Of a stretch of DNA of 64,000 nucleotides, positions 1 through 7,894 are shown piece by piece. The DNA is taken from assembly GCA_037443205.1 (NCBI GenBank), contig JBBIOU010000005.1, positions 49,255 to 113,254 on the forward strand, written 5' to 3'. A program made the position numbers and the translations under genes. Each line of letters begins with the position of its first letter. The stretch's first letter is position 1. The notes beneath the pieces were generated by a model that was not told where the DNA came from, searched no databases, and worked only from the letters and a program-made list of their open reading frames with translations. This DNA is from JBBIOU01 sp037443205 (GTDB lineage Bacteria; Bacteroidota; Bacteroidia; Flavobacteriales_D; UBA2798).

Positions 1-633
1 TATTTGCTGCCTCGATAGTTTTCCTTCAGCAAGCATTTTTTGTTCCAATACGGGGTATGCTAATTCACCGGCATAATCGTAGGGAGTTCCCATATCTAAT
101 TCATTACCCAAAGTATCGGCAAGGGTAATATCAACTGCTGCACCATAATTATGCAGTGAATGATTTTTAGGATTAGAAACAAATTTTCCTTTTTCAGAAA
201 CCGGCATATCAAGCATATCCCACATTTTTTGCTGTATGCTTAGTGGTCGTGCCCCATCAAGCAATAATAAAGATAATTCCGGATGTTCTTGTTTTAAATA
301 ATACTGTGCTTGGGCAAGTTTTTGTGCAACATCGGGTTGCAAATATGCATGGCATAAATCGCCATACACATCCTGTTTCATAAAATTTGTTGTATCCGAA
401 TATTTTAAATATACCAAAATCGTACTGTCAATGGTGTGTATATTAATTAATCCTGCTTGTATCAATTTTTTTTCCAGTTCGCAAGTATCCGTTTTTGTAG
501 TTATATTGTTCAGGGTATCCGATTGATTGAAGGGAACTGGTATAGGTTTATTGGGTGAAATATTATTTTTTATTGAATCGTTTGCACAGCTAAAAAAAAA
601 TATAATTGTTATGAAAAAGTATGTTACCTTCAT
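1..633 (-). CDS. VanX-like D-alanyl-D-alanine dipeptidase lipoprotein (M15D family), 3' end cut off
   Basis: The gene starts at ATG 633 on the minus strand and stays open to base 1, giving 211 codons; the C-terminus lies outside the window. The N-terminus is a lipoprotein signal (MKVTYFFITIIFFFSC, lipid attachment at Cys16), so it should be anchored on the periplasmic side. The core matches M15D zinc dipeptidases: a DGARP segment near residues 128-132, then HSLHNYGAAVD near residues 158-168, which carries the zinc-binding His and Asp of the SxHxxGxAxD motif. The expected C-terminal EWWH zinc/catalytic motif is not in the window. It lies 17 bp after cinA and is probably the last gene of the fsa-ppx-cinA operon. 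Family knowledge suggests D-Ala-D-Ala turnover or peptidoglycan recycling. No vanH or vanA partner is visible, so vancomycin resistance is not implied. Confidence 0.85.
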   Translation of the reverse strand, partial: MKVTYFFITIIFFFSCANDSIKNNISPNKPIPVPFNQSDTLNNITTKTDTCELEKKLIQAGLINIHTIDSTILVYLKYSDTTNFMKQDVYGDLCHAYLQPDVAQKLAQAQYYLKQEHPELSLLLLDGARPLSIQQKMWDMLDMPVSEKGKFVSNPKNHSLHNYGAAVDITLADTLGNELDMGTPYDYAGELAYPVLEQKMLAEGKLSRQQI

Positions 634-650
634 GTGATATAATAAAATAC

Positions 651-1901
651 TTACAAACTACCCTGTAAGATAATTTTACGAAGTAAGTTAAGAGCTGTTA
701 ATGCGGTGCGCTGTATATTTCTTTCTCTGTTTTGTTCAAATAAAAATTTTTTTGAAAATACGCCCATGTTGGTTGCAATGGCTATCCACACGGTTCCAAC
801 AGGTTTATCGGGCGTACCGCCCTCGGGGCCTGCAATACCTGATACTGCAATGGAATAATCGGTTTGGATTATTTTTTTTACTCCCGTTGCCATTTGTTCA
901 ACCACTTGCTTGCTCACTGCTCCGTGCTCTTTAATATCATTTATGTTTACGGCAAGCTGGTTAATTTTTACACTGTTATCATAGCTGATTACTGAACCTA
1001 AATAGTAATTCGAGCTGCCTGCCACGCTGGTAATTAAATGAGCAATGTAACCGCCTGTGCAGCTTTCGGCCGTAGAAAGAGTTTGCTTTCTATCAAGCAA
1101 AAGCTTACCCACAATTTCTTCCAATTTATCTTTTTCATATCCATAAATGTATTGTGGTATAAGTTTGATTAATTCATTCTCAAAATGTTTTAGTTTATCT
1201 TGCAATTGTTGTTCGTTATTGCCTTTTGCACTTATTCTTAAACGAACTATGCCTGGCGATGGTAAATAAGCTAAAGTAAGATTATTGTTCCTTAAGTTAT
1301 TTTCCCATTCTTTTATGATTTCTGCCAAAAACGATTCGCCTATGCCTTGTGTTAATATTGTGCGGTGTAAAATGGTTTCGTTTACAAATTTATTTTTTAA
1401 TACCGGTAAAACGTGTTCGTGCATTATATACTTCATTTCGTAAGGAACTCCGGGCATTGAAACATAGATGCAATTATTTTTCTCGAACCACATTCCGGGG
1501 GCTGTACCGTGTATATTTTTTAATACTTTAGAAATTTCGGGAACATCGGCTTGCTGTCGGTTAGTTTCAAGTATTTGCCGGCCTCTTTGGGTAAAATAAT
1601 TTTCTATGTGCTTAAGTGTTTCTTCATGGCGAACTAATTTACAATTAAAAAATTCGCACAAAGTGTGTTTGGTAATATCATCTTTTGTAGGACCTAAGCC
1701 ACCGGTAATTAAAATTATTTTTGCCCTGTTCGATGCTTCGTGCAGAGCATCTAATATGGCTTGTTTATTATCGGGTACTACCGTTGTTCGTATTACATCA
1801 ATGCCAATTAAATTCAGTTGCTCGCCCATCCATGCAGCATTAGTGTTTATGGTTTGCCCTATCAACAATTCATCGCCAATTGAAATAATTTCTGCCTGCA
1901 T
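651..1901 (-). CDS. cinA: CinA family protein (competence/damage-inducible; nicotinamide-nucleotide amidase domain)
   Basis: This is a full-length, 416-residue two-domain CinA. Residues about 1-170 form a MoaB-like molybdopterin-binding fold, with GDELLIGQTINTN near the start and ITGGLGPTKDD near residue 65. Residues about 255-413 form the PncC amidase domain, with STAESCTGG, the nucleophile-region sequence AVSGIAGPEGG and a PVGTVW segment. In this family the C-terminal domain deamidates nicotinamide mononucleotide for NAD salvage, and the N-terminal domain can act as an ADP-ribose pyrophosphatase. It sits 18 bp after the ppx-like gene and 17 bp before the VanX-like gene, all on the minus strand, so it is probably co-transcribed. 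Nothing in the sequence is unusual. Confidence 0.95.
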   Translation of the reverse strand: MQAEIISIGDELLIGQTINTNAAWMGEQLNLIGIDVIRTTVVPDNKQAILDALHEASNRAKIILITGGLGPTKDDITKHTLCEFFNCKLVRHEETLKHIENYFTQRGRQILETNRQQADVPEISKVLKNIHGTAPGMWFEKNNCIYVSMPGVPYEMKYIMHEHVLPVLKNKFVNETILHRTILTQGIGESFLAEIIKEWENNLRNNNLTLAYLPSPGIVRLRISAKGNNEQQLQDKLKHFENELIKLIPQYIYGYEKDKLEEIVGKLLLDRKQTLSTAESCTGGYIAHLITSVAGSSNYYLGSVISYDNSVKINQLAVNINDIKEHGAVSKQVVEQMATGVKKIIQTDYSIAVSGIAGPEGGTPDKPVGTVWIAIATNMGVFSKKFLFEQNRERNIQRTALTALNLLRKIILQGSL

Positions 1902-1919
1902 GTTTACGCCCGTATTATA

Positions 1920-2804
1920 TTAGCTTTTTTTTGTTTGGTTTTTCACATACAAGTTGTATATTATACCATCGCTCAAACCTACTTTGGGCACAATCATATC
2001 AGTTATTCCTGAGTAGCGCATAATAGCCAGATAGATATCAGCAGCCGGAACTATAACATCTGCTCTGTCGGCTCTTAGGCCTAATTTGTTTATTCTGTCT
2101 TCGAGTGTATATGAAGAAATATGGGCTTGCAAGCGCTTTATATCATCATAAGTGATGATGTTTCCTTGCGTACGGTTCATTTTTAATAAGCGATTTATAT
2201 TGCCGCCTGTTCCGATAGCAATTAATGACTTATGGTTGGGATTTAATGTTTTTACCCATTCTTTTAGTTCTATCCATCGTTCGTCTTTTACTTTGTTTTT
2301 AAGTATTCTGAGTGTACCAATTTTAAATGAACGGGAATGTTTTTTTTGGCCTTGTTCAAGTAGTGTAACTTCTGTGCTTCCTCCGCCAACATCTATATAT
2401 AAGTATGATTTAGTTTTGTCTATTTTTTGGGTGAAATAGTTACCAAAAATTAATTCGGCTTCTTCGTTGCCGTCAATTACTTCTATTTTTATACCGGTTT
2501 CTTCTTTAACTATTTGCAATACTTCTTTTTTATTGTCAGCTTCGCGCATGGCAGAGGTGGCGCAGGCTCTGTATTCTTCTACCTCATATACATCCATCAG
2601 CAATTTATAGGCCCGGAGGGTCTTTAACAACATTTTAATTCTTTTTCCTGATATTTTTTTTTCGGTAAATACATCTTCACCTAAACGCAAAGGTACGCGG
2701 GTAAGTAAAATTTTTTTTACCGAAGGACCGTTGCCGTTTCCTTTTACCGAACCTATAAGCAATCGTCCGGCATTAGATCCTATGTCTATTGCTCCGTAAA
2801 TCAC
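1920..2804 (-). CDS. Ppx/GppA-type exopolyphosphatase / pppGpp phosphatase
   Basis: The 294-residue protein has the ASKHA ATPase fold of the Ppx/GppA family: phosphate-1 loop AIDIGSNAGRLLIG at residues 5-18, CATSAMREADN near 81, phosphate-2 motif YIDVGGGSTEVTLLEQG near 135, and adenosine motif AIGTGGNINRL near 196. It contains only the catalytic core and lacks the C-terminal HD-like extension of long Ppx/GppA proteins, as is usual for short bacterial members. Such enzymes hydrolyse polyphosphate or the pentaphosphate alarmone; the sequence does not separate these. It follows fsa by 5 bp and precedes cinA by 18 bp in the same operon. Confidence 0.9.
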   Translation of the reverse strand: MIYGAIDIGSNAGRLLIGSVKGNGNGPSVKKILLTRVPLRLGEDVFTEKKISGKRIKMLLKTLRAYKLLMDVYEVEEYRACATSAMREADNKKEVLQIVKEETGIKIEVIDGNEEAELIFGNYFTQKIDKTKSYLYIDVGGGSTEVTLLEQGQKKHSRSFKIGTLRILKNKVKDERWIELKEWVKTLNPNHKSLIAIGTGGNINRLLKMNRTQGNIITYDDIKRLQAHISSYTLEDRINKLGLRADRADVIVPAADIYLAIMRYSGITDMIVPKVGLSDGIIYNLYVKNQTKKS

Positions 2805-2809
2805 ATTAA

Positions 2810-3466
2810 TTACTTATTTGATTTTGCGTAATCAGCAAGGAATTGTGCCAATCCGTTATCAGTTAAGGGATGTTTTAACAGAGCCATGATGGCACTTAGC
2901 GGGCAGGTGGCTACATCGGCTCCGAGTTTAGCACATTCTATTATATGCATGGGATGACGCACGGAAGCAGCTAAGATTTCGGTTGAAAATCCATAATTAT
3001 CATATATCATTCTTATGTCTTCGATAAGCGACAAACCATTGGTAGATACATCGTCTAATCTGCCTATAAACGGGGATACATAAGTGGCTCCGGCTTTAGC
3101 AGCAAGCAGTGCTTGCCCGGCACTGAATACCAAAGTGCAATTGGTGCGTATGCCTTTACCGGTAAAATATTTTATGGCTTTAACTCCGTCTTTTATCATG
3201 GGCACTTTAACTACAATGTTTTTGTGTAGTTTGGCGAGTGCTTCTCCTTCTTTAATTATTCCTTCGTAATCGGTGGCAATAACTTCTGCGCTAACATCAC
3301 CATTTACAATATTGCATATATCTACATAGTGTTTAAGAATATTGTCTGTACCGCTAATTCCTTCTTTGGCCATTAAGGAGGGGTTGGTGGTAACTCCGTC
3401 TAATACGCCTAAATCGTTAGCTTCTTTAATTTGATTTAGGTTGGCTGTGTCTATAAAAAATTTCAT
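2810..3466 (-). CDS. fsa: Fructose-6-phosphate aldolase / small transaldolase
   Basis: The 218-residue TIM-barrel protein opens with MKFFIDTANLNQIKEA and DGVTTNPSLMAKEG, the hallmark of the FSA/TalC small-transaldolase family. NIVVKVPM near residue 80 carries the Schiff-base lysine, followed by TLVFSAGQALLAAKAGA and VSPFIGRLDD. Family members either cleave fructose 6-phosphate to dihydroxyacetone and glyceraldehyde 3-phosphate or act as pentose-phosphate transaldolases; sequence alone does not decide. It is first in a four-gene minus-strand operon and has a good Bacteroidota promoter directly upstream (boxes at 3481-3488 and 3509-3512). Confidence 0.93.
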   Translation of the reverse strand: MKFFIDTANLNQIKEANDLGVLDGVTTNPSLMAKEGISGTDNILKHYVDICNIVNGDVSAEVIATDYEGIIKEGEALAKLHKNIVVKVPMIKDGVKAIKYFTGKGIRTNCTLVFSAGQALLAAKAGATYVSPFIGRLDDVSTNGLSLIEDIRMIYDNYGFSTEILAASVRHPMHIIECAKLGADVATCPLSAIMALLKHPLTDNGLAQFLADYAKSNK

Positions 3467-3480
3467 GGGCTATTTTTTTT

Positions 3481-3512
3481 CAAAAGTAGTTTAGCGAAGC
3501 TATCCTTTCAAA
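3481..3512 (-). promoter_or_regulatory. Bacteroidota-type promoter of the fsa operon
   Basis: On the minus strand a TTTG (-33 box, 3509-3512) is followed after 20 bp by TACTTTTG (3481-3488), which fits the TAnnTTTG -7 consensus of Bacteroidota. The fsa ATG at 3466 is 14 bp past the box, so the leader would be about ten bases. Confidence 0.65.
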
Positions 3513-3553
3513 AAAAGAAATTCACAGAAAAATAAAAATTGTTGAAATAAAAA

Positions 3554-3658
3554 GTGGGCAAGCTACTTACATCGCACCGCTACAACCGTTTGTCCTTGCT
3601 CCGTTCCCGGCCTGGGGAATTGAAACAGGAGCTGGTCGTGTAAGACTTGCCCGCTGCA
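3554..3658 (-). ncRNA. ffs: Small (4.5S-type) signal recognition particle RNA
   Basis: Read on the minus strand, the region folds into a long hairpin: GGGCAAG (3646-3652) pairs with CTTGCCC (3556-3562), with further pairing inward through CTTAC/GTAAG. The tip holds the SRP helix-8 signature: CCCAGG, then CCG-GGAA-CGG (a GGAA tetraloop), then AGCAAGG. This is the asymmetric-loop and tetraloop arrangement bound by Ffh. No protein gene overlaps it. Ends are approximate. It fits functionally with secA and sppA elsewhere in the window, although export genes are not clustered here. Confidence 0.88.
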
Positions 3659-3681
3659 AAGGTATTAATTTTTATAAATGT

Positions 3682-4482
3682 TTATGATTTATTGCGCAAG
3701 GTATTTTTAATTTGTTTTACTTCTTGCTGTATATGGTAAATGGCTTCTTCGAGGTTGGTTTTTTCGGGTTCAGAAAAATCATTGCTGATGTAGTTTACAA
3801 ATTTCCATACTTCGAGTACATTGCGTATATCTATTTCATAAGGTTCATATAGTTTGTTGGTAGAGATGAGTTGCAGTGTTTTGTTTTCTTTGATACGGTT
3901 ATTAATGATTTTAAAAACTATTCCTTCGTCTTTGCTAACTACGATGTAGGGGTATCCGCTTTTTATGCTTTGCCAGTTTTGTACATATTCACCGGTAACA
4001 TAACTGCCGTGTTTAACCGGTGGCATAGAATCGCCCGAAATGCAAAATGTACGATACTTTTTTTCTTTCGACAAAAAAGGCAGGTTAAACGTGGGCAAAA
4101 CCTTTATAAAATCGGGGTCTGAATAGCCTGTGGCATAGCCTGCCCTGGCTTTTTCAGGCACAAGTTCTATATTTTCATTTTGCAATTTATCAACGGTACA
4201 GGCTAGTATTCTCAGTTTATTTCCTGATAAATCAATGTCGTATCCTTTTTCTAATTCTTGCAATACCATTTCGGGTAATTTAGTTAAATCAGTACGTATA
4301 AATTTATCCAGGCTTAATTTAAAATGATCGGCTATGGCTATAAGAGTTCCCAGCGATGGCTCTGCTGTATTGTTTTCGTAAGCGCTTAAACTGGAGCGGG
4401 TTATGTTAAGTTGTGTGGCCAATTCTTCTTGCGAGAGTTTTTTTCTAAGCCTTAATAAGCGTAAATTATTTGCAAAATACAT
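3682..4482 (-). CDS. XRE-family transcriptional regulator with S24/LexA-like peptidase domain
   Basis: The 266-residue protein begins with an XRE helix-turn-helix (residues about 6-60, with QEELATQLNITRSSLSAYEN). A LexA/CI-type S24 domain follows at about 105-230. The catalytic serine is likely Ser152 in the ISGDSM motif and the general-base lysine Lys191 in GIVFKII, 39 residues apart, close to the 37 of LexA. An Ala114-Gly115 pair in KARAGY sits where LexA and CI proteins cut themselves. A short charged tail (about 235-266) looks coiled. The upstream region has a -7 box overlapped by a perfect palindrome, which suggests autorepression. Target genes are unknown; a stress- or DNA-damage-triggered switch is inferred from the family only. 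Confidence 0.88.
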   Translation of the reverse strand: MYFANNLRLLRLRKKLSQEELATQLNITRSSLSAYENNTAEPSLGTLIAIADHFKLSLDKFIRTDLTKLPEMVLQELEKGYDIDLSGNKLRILACTVDKLQNENIELVPEKARAGYATGYSDPDFIKVLPTFNLPFLSKEKKYRTFCISGDSMPPVKHGSYVTGEYVQNWQSIKSGYPYIVVSKDEGIVFKIINNRIKENKTLQLISTNKLYEPYEIDIRNVLEVWKFVNYISNDFSEPEKTNLEEAIYHIQQEVKQIKNTLRNKS

Positions 4483-4508
4483 GTATTGACAATTTTTTAA
4501 TCTGTTAA

Positions 4509-4531
4509 TGACAATTTTTTTGTCAAATATA
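4509..4531 (-). promoter_or_regulatory. Promoter -7 box overlapped by a palindromic operator, upstream of the XRE/S24 regulator
   Basis: On the minus strand TATATTTG (4524-4531) matches the TAnnTTTG -7 box. Overlapping its last bases is a perfect inverted repeat, TGACAA-N5-TTGTCA (4509-4525), covering the expected transcription start. A further TGACAA half site lies 22 bp away at 4487-4492, next to the start codon at 4482. The placement is typical of an autorepressor binding site. Confidence 0.6.
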
Positions 4532-4705
4532 TGTAAATTATTTGATTAGATAATATACTCAGTTAACAGCTTATCTGGTACTCTAAAAAGCCTGATGTCT
4601 CTTAAGGTATAAATGTTTAATCTTGCAATACGGGAATATTAAGCGTAAATGCGATTATTATGAATATTTTTTTAAAATGAGCGTACTTTTTAATTCACTA
4701 TTTGT

Positions 4706-6547
4706 TTACTCAACATTGATATCAAACATTAATTTAGCCTGAATACATTTTTTACCAAGGGTGTTTTTAATGTTTTTAAGTTCTTTTATCCATTTGGCAT
4801 ACTGAGCATTTAAGGCATGGTTTATAAAAGCATCTTCTCTGTCCGATTCCATATCGGCAAATAATTGCTCCAGAAAATTTTTCTTTTCGGGCATGATAAG
4901 TAACTCATAATCTTTCAGTTTAGCGCGCTCAGCAGCATCTGCGATAGCGTCATTAAGTCCACCCAACTCGTCAACCAAACCTATTTGTAAAGCATCTGTA
5001 CCACTCCAAACTCTGCCTTGCCCAATGCTATCAACTTTTTCTTTGCTCATGTTTCTGCCTGCTGCAACTTTGCTGATAAAATCATTGTAGATATCATCAA
5101 CTCCTTTTTGTATGGTTTTGTATTCAAATTCATCCATGGGTCTGTTCAGAGAACCTATATCGCTGTGGGTATTGGTGCGCACGCGGTCAAAGGTAATACC
5201 CAATTTATTTTTAAACATACGTTGTGTATTGGGTAATACGCCAAATACCCCGATAGAGCCTGTGATGGTATTGGGTAATGCAAAAATTTTATCGGCTGCA
5301 CAGGAAATATAATACCCCCCTGAGGCTGCCACGTTGCCCATAGATACAACTACCGGTTTGGCTGCTTTGGCTAATATCACCTCACGCCAGATAACATCCG
5401 AAGCAAGTGCGCTTCCTCCGGGAGAATTAACCCTCATTACAATTGCTTTAACTGATGTATCGGTTCGGGCGTTTTTTATTTCTTCGGCCAGCCATTCTGA
5501 ACCTATACTTTCTTTATCGGCCTTTCCGTCATTTATATCTCCTTCAGCAAATATCAAAGCTATAGCAGGTTTGTTTTTGTTTTTATTTTTTTGTTTTTTG
5601 GTTTTAAAAGCAAATTTTGGCCTGGCAATTCTTTTATCTTTATTATATTTACTAATGCTTACCAGATGCAGATCTTCATCCTTGTCAACGGCTACTTTTG
5701 ATTTTAGCAATTCGTTTACCTCGTCTTTATATGCAATTTTTGTAATCAGTTTATGCTCTAAGGCTGTTTGGGCATCGCGAATGGTGAGACTATCGGCTAA
5801 TTCATTTAATTTTTCAACACTTATACTTCTGCTTTGCGACACGCCTTTTAACCAATGATTCCATAAAGCAAACAAATATTTTTGTGTTTGTTCTCTGTTG
5901 GCATCACTCATTTTATCGAGTATAAGCGGTTCTACGGCACTTTTAAATTTGTTGTTGCTACCTCTAACGATGGTTACGTCCATTTCTAACTTTTCGAGGG
6001 CGCCTTTTAAAAACATTATTTCGGCTGTTAAACCTGTAAGTTGTACTACTCCCTGGGGGTAAAGTATAATTTCGTCAGCCACACTGGCTAAATAATAAGC
6101 TTTGTGGGTATATATTTCACCATAGGCAATAATAAATTTACCCGATTGTTTAAAATCTATCAGCGCATTTCTAATTTCTTCGATGCTTGCCATACCGGCC
6201 ATGAAAAAAGACGGTTCATAAAAGATACCTTTGATTTTATCATCGGTTTTGGCTCGTTTAATTTGTGTTAAAATAGTATTCAAATCTGTTTTATCGTTTC
6301 CTAAGTTTTCGAAATCGAAATCAAAGTCGGCACCACGGTTATAATCTTTTAAAACTTCTTCTTCTAATTTAAGATGCAGGATAGAATTATCTTTTATATT
6401 TACTTCTTTATCTGATTGTTGGGCAATATCGTTAAATGCTCCGGCAATGCCGGCAACCAACATAAAAACAAATACTACGATTAAAATTAAACCTACAATT
6501 AATGAGCCTAATGCCGATGCGCCCATCATTTTAAAAAATTCTTTCAT
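4706..6547 (-). CDS. sppA: Signal peptide peptidase SppA, 67-kDa type
   Basis: The 613-residue protein has one N-terminal membrane anchor (about residues 10-38) and two tandem S49 domains, the long form known from E. coli. The catalytic lysine is about Lys202 in NNKFKSAVEPL in the first domain. The catalytic serine is about Ser409 in NVAASGGYYIS in the second, followed by NTITGSIGVFG. SppA digests leftover signal peptides in the membrane after Sec export. A Lys/Asn-rich linker (KTKKQKNKNKNK) joins the two halves near residue 320. It is a single gene with its own -7 box at 6573-6580 and is divergent from folK. Confidence 0.95.
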   Translation of the reverse strand: MKEFFKMMGASALGSLIVGLILIVVFVFMLVAGIAGAFNDIAQQSDKEVNIKDNSILHLKLEEEVLKDYNRGADFDFDFENLGNDKTDLNTILTQIKRAKTDDKIKGIFYEPSFFMAGMASIEEIRNALIDFKQSGKFIIAYGEIYTHKAYYLASVADEIILYPQGVVQLTGLTAEIMFLKGALEKLEMDVTIVRGSNNKFKSAVEPLILDKMSDANREQTQKYLFALWNHWLKGVSQSRSISVEKLNELADSLTIRDAQTALEHKLITKIAYKDEVNELLKSKVAVDKDEDLHLVSISKYNKDKRIARPKFAFKTKKQKNKNKNKPAIALIFAEGDINDGKADKESIGSEWLAEEIKNARTDTSVKAIVMRVNSPGGSALASDVIWREVILAKAAKPVVVSMGNVAASGGYYISCAADKIFALPNTITGSIGVFGVLPNTQRMFKNKLGITFDRVRTNTHSDIGSLNRPMDEFEYKTIQKGVDDIYNDFISKVAAGRNMSKEKVDSIGQGRVWSGTDALQIGLVDELGGLNDAIADAAERAKLKDYELLIMPEKKNFLEQLFADMESDREDAFINHALNAQYAKWIKELKNIKNTLGKKCIQAKLMFDINVE

Positions 6548-6572
6548 AAAAAATATTTTAGATTTTGTAAAT

Positions 6573-6580
6573 CAAAGGTA
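6573..6580 (-). promoter_or_regulatory. -7 promoter box of sppA
   Basis: TACCTTTG on the minus strand fits TAnnTTTG and is 25 bp from the sppA ATG (6547). No clear TTTG -33 box is seen at the expected distance. Confidence 0.5.
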
Positions 6581-6652
6581 TTTAATGTTTTTTCTGCTAT
6601 ATATTAAATTTATACGGAAGGTAATATTGTCTTATCAGTGGAAAAGTTAAAC

Positions 6653-6660
6653 TATATTTG
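6653..6660 (+). promoter_or_regulatory. -7 promoter box of folK, almost at the start codon
   Basis: TATATTTG fits TAnnTTTG and ends four bases before the folK ATG at 6665. The transcript would begin at or within a few bases of the start codon, leaving no room for a Shine-Dalgarno site. Confidence 0.6.
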
Positions 6661-6664
6661 AAAA

Positions 6665-7150
6665 ATGAATGAGGTGGTACTGCTTTTAGGAAGTAATTTA
6701 GGCAACAGCAAGGTAATCATAGAAAAGGCTTGCGTAAAAATTTCGCAAAGCATTGGCAATATCACAGTGCAATCGTCTCTTTATCTTAGCGAGCCCTGGG
6801 GTTTTATACACGAAAATTATTTTTTAAATAAGGCCATACTTTGCCAAACAAGGATGAATGCAGCACAAATACTGGATGGTATTTTAAATATTGAAAAGGA
6901 GTTAGGCAGAGAAAGATTAAATAATGCTAAATATTCTGCCCGCACAATTGATATTGACATTTTATTTTACAACGCTGATATAATTAACCTAGATAACTTA
7001 CAGATACCGCACCCACGGCTTACCGAAAGAAGATTTGTTTTAGAGCCTCTCAACGAAATTATACCCGGGTTTATACATCCTGAAAAAAAACTTTCTATAC
7101 AAAATTTGTTAAATATTTGCACTGATAAATCATTCGTAAAAAAATTATAA
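6665..7150 (+). CDS. folK: 2-amino-4-hydroxy-6-hydroxymethyldihydropteridine diphosphokinase (HPPK)
   Basis: The 161-residue enzyme transfers pyrophosphate from ATP to 6-hydroxymethyl-7,8-dihydropterin in folate synthesis. It shows LLLGSNLGNS at residues 6-15, SSLYLSEPWG near 38-47, the signature RTIDIDILFYN near 93-103, and PHPRLTERRFVLEPLNEI near 116-133, which carry the pterin, magnesium and ATP ligands. The length is normal for the family. Its stop codon overlaps the start of the deoxynucleoside kinase gene by one base (TAATG), so the two are translationally coupled. A -7 box ends four bases before its ATG, indicating a near-leaderless mRNA. Confidence 0.95.
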   Translation: MNEVVLLLGSNLGNSKVIIEKACVKISQSIGNITVQSSLYLSEPWGFIHENYFLNKAILCQTRMNAAQILDGILNIEKELGRERLNNAKYSARTIDIDILFYNADIINLDNLQIPHPRLTERRFVLEPLNEIIPGFIHPEKKLSIQNLLNICTDKSFVKKL

Positions 7151-7785
7151 TGCATTTTATTGCCATCGAAGGAAATATTGGTTCGGGTAAGACCACCCTG
7201 GTAAAACAAATTGCCCAACATACTGCTTCAAAAATTATATTGGAAGAATTTGAAGACAATCCGTTTTTACCTTTGTTTTACAAAAATCCATCGCGCTATG
7301 CTTTACAACTGGAGTTATTTTTTTTGGCCGAGCGCTACAAACAATTAAATTCACTCTTATCGAAACCCGAATTGTTTAACGAAATAATCATATCAGATTA
7401 TTACATCGAAAAATCTTTGCTTTTTGCGCGCATCAATCTGGATGAAAACGAATATTCTCTCTTTACCTGCATTTATGAAGCCATGTTTAATCAGATGACC
7501 AAACCCGATTTACTTATATACCTGCATGTAGAAACAAGTGAATTGCTAAAAAACATTAAAGCGCGAAACAGAAGCTATGAACAAACTATTAAGGAAGAGT
7601 ATTTGTTAAAAATTGAGCTATTATATAAGGATTATTTAACAAAGAACAATAAATTTAAGAGCGTTATTATAGACTGCAGTAAAAGACACCTATATAATTT
7701 CCCTGATTATACAGCACGTATCATGGAAATAATTAATAACAGCTTAAAAGATGATTTTAACGGTAATAAATATATTTATCTGTAA
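7150..7785 (+). CDS. Deoxynucleoside kinase (deoxyadenosine/deoxyguanosine kinase family)
   Basis: The 211-residue P-loop kinase starts with FIAIEGNIGSGKTTL (Walker A, residues 3-17). EEFEDNPFLPLFY, LELFFLAERYKQL and a LID-like ARNRSYEQT segment follow, typical of dNK-type enzymes that salvage deoxynucleosides. Substrate preference cannot be read from the sequence. The one-base overlap with folK is a gene order often seen in Bacteroidota and implies a two-gene operon. About 110 bp separate it from the following lipoprotein gene, which appears to have its own promoter. Confidence 0.88.
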   Translation: MHFIAIEGNIGSGKTTLVKQIAQHTASKIILEEFEDNPFLPLFYKNPSRYALQLELFFLAERYKQLNSLLSKPELFNEIIISDYYIEKSLLFARINLDENEYSLFTCIYEAMFNQMTKPDLLIYLHVETSELLKNIKARNRSYEQTIKEEYLLKIELLYKDYLTKNNKFKSVIIDCSKRHLYNFPDYTARIMEIINNSLKDDFNGNKYIYL

Positions 7786-7832
7786 ATCATCAACTTACAA
7801 ACAATCTTATTTTTTATCCCATTTCGATATTA

Positions 7833-7867
7833 TTTTTTGTTATTTAAACAGTTATGCCTAATATTGC
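7833..7867 (+). promoter_or_regulatory. Probable promoter of the TPR lipoprotein gene
   Basis: A T-run ending in TTTTG (ending at 7839) is followed after 19 bp by TAATATTGC (7859-7867), a one-mismatch version of the TAnnTTTG -7 box. The spacing is right for a Bacteroidota promoter and the ATG is at 7895. Confidence 0.4.
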
Positions 7868-7894
7868 AGCCTAAATTAAAAATAGCAGCATAAA

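Noticed and set aside
1..633. Vancomycin resistance gene
   Set aside because: Only a VanX-like peptidase is present, without vanH, vanA or vanRS; housekeeping D-Ala-D-Ala recycling is the simpler reading.
5334..5858. 174-residue reading frame on the plus strand opposite sppA
   Set aside because: It lies fully inside sppA on the opposite strand and shows no family motif; sppA is certain.
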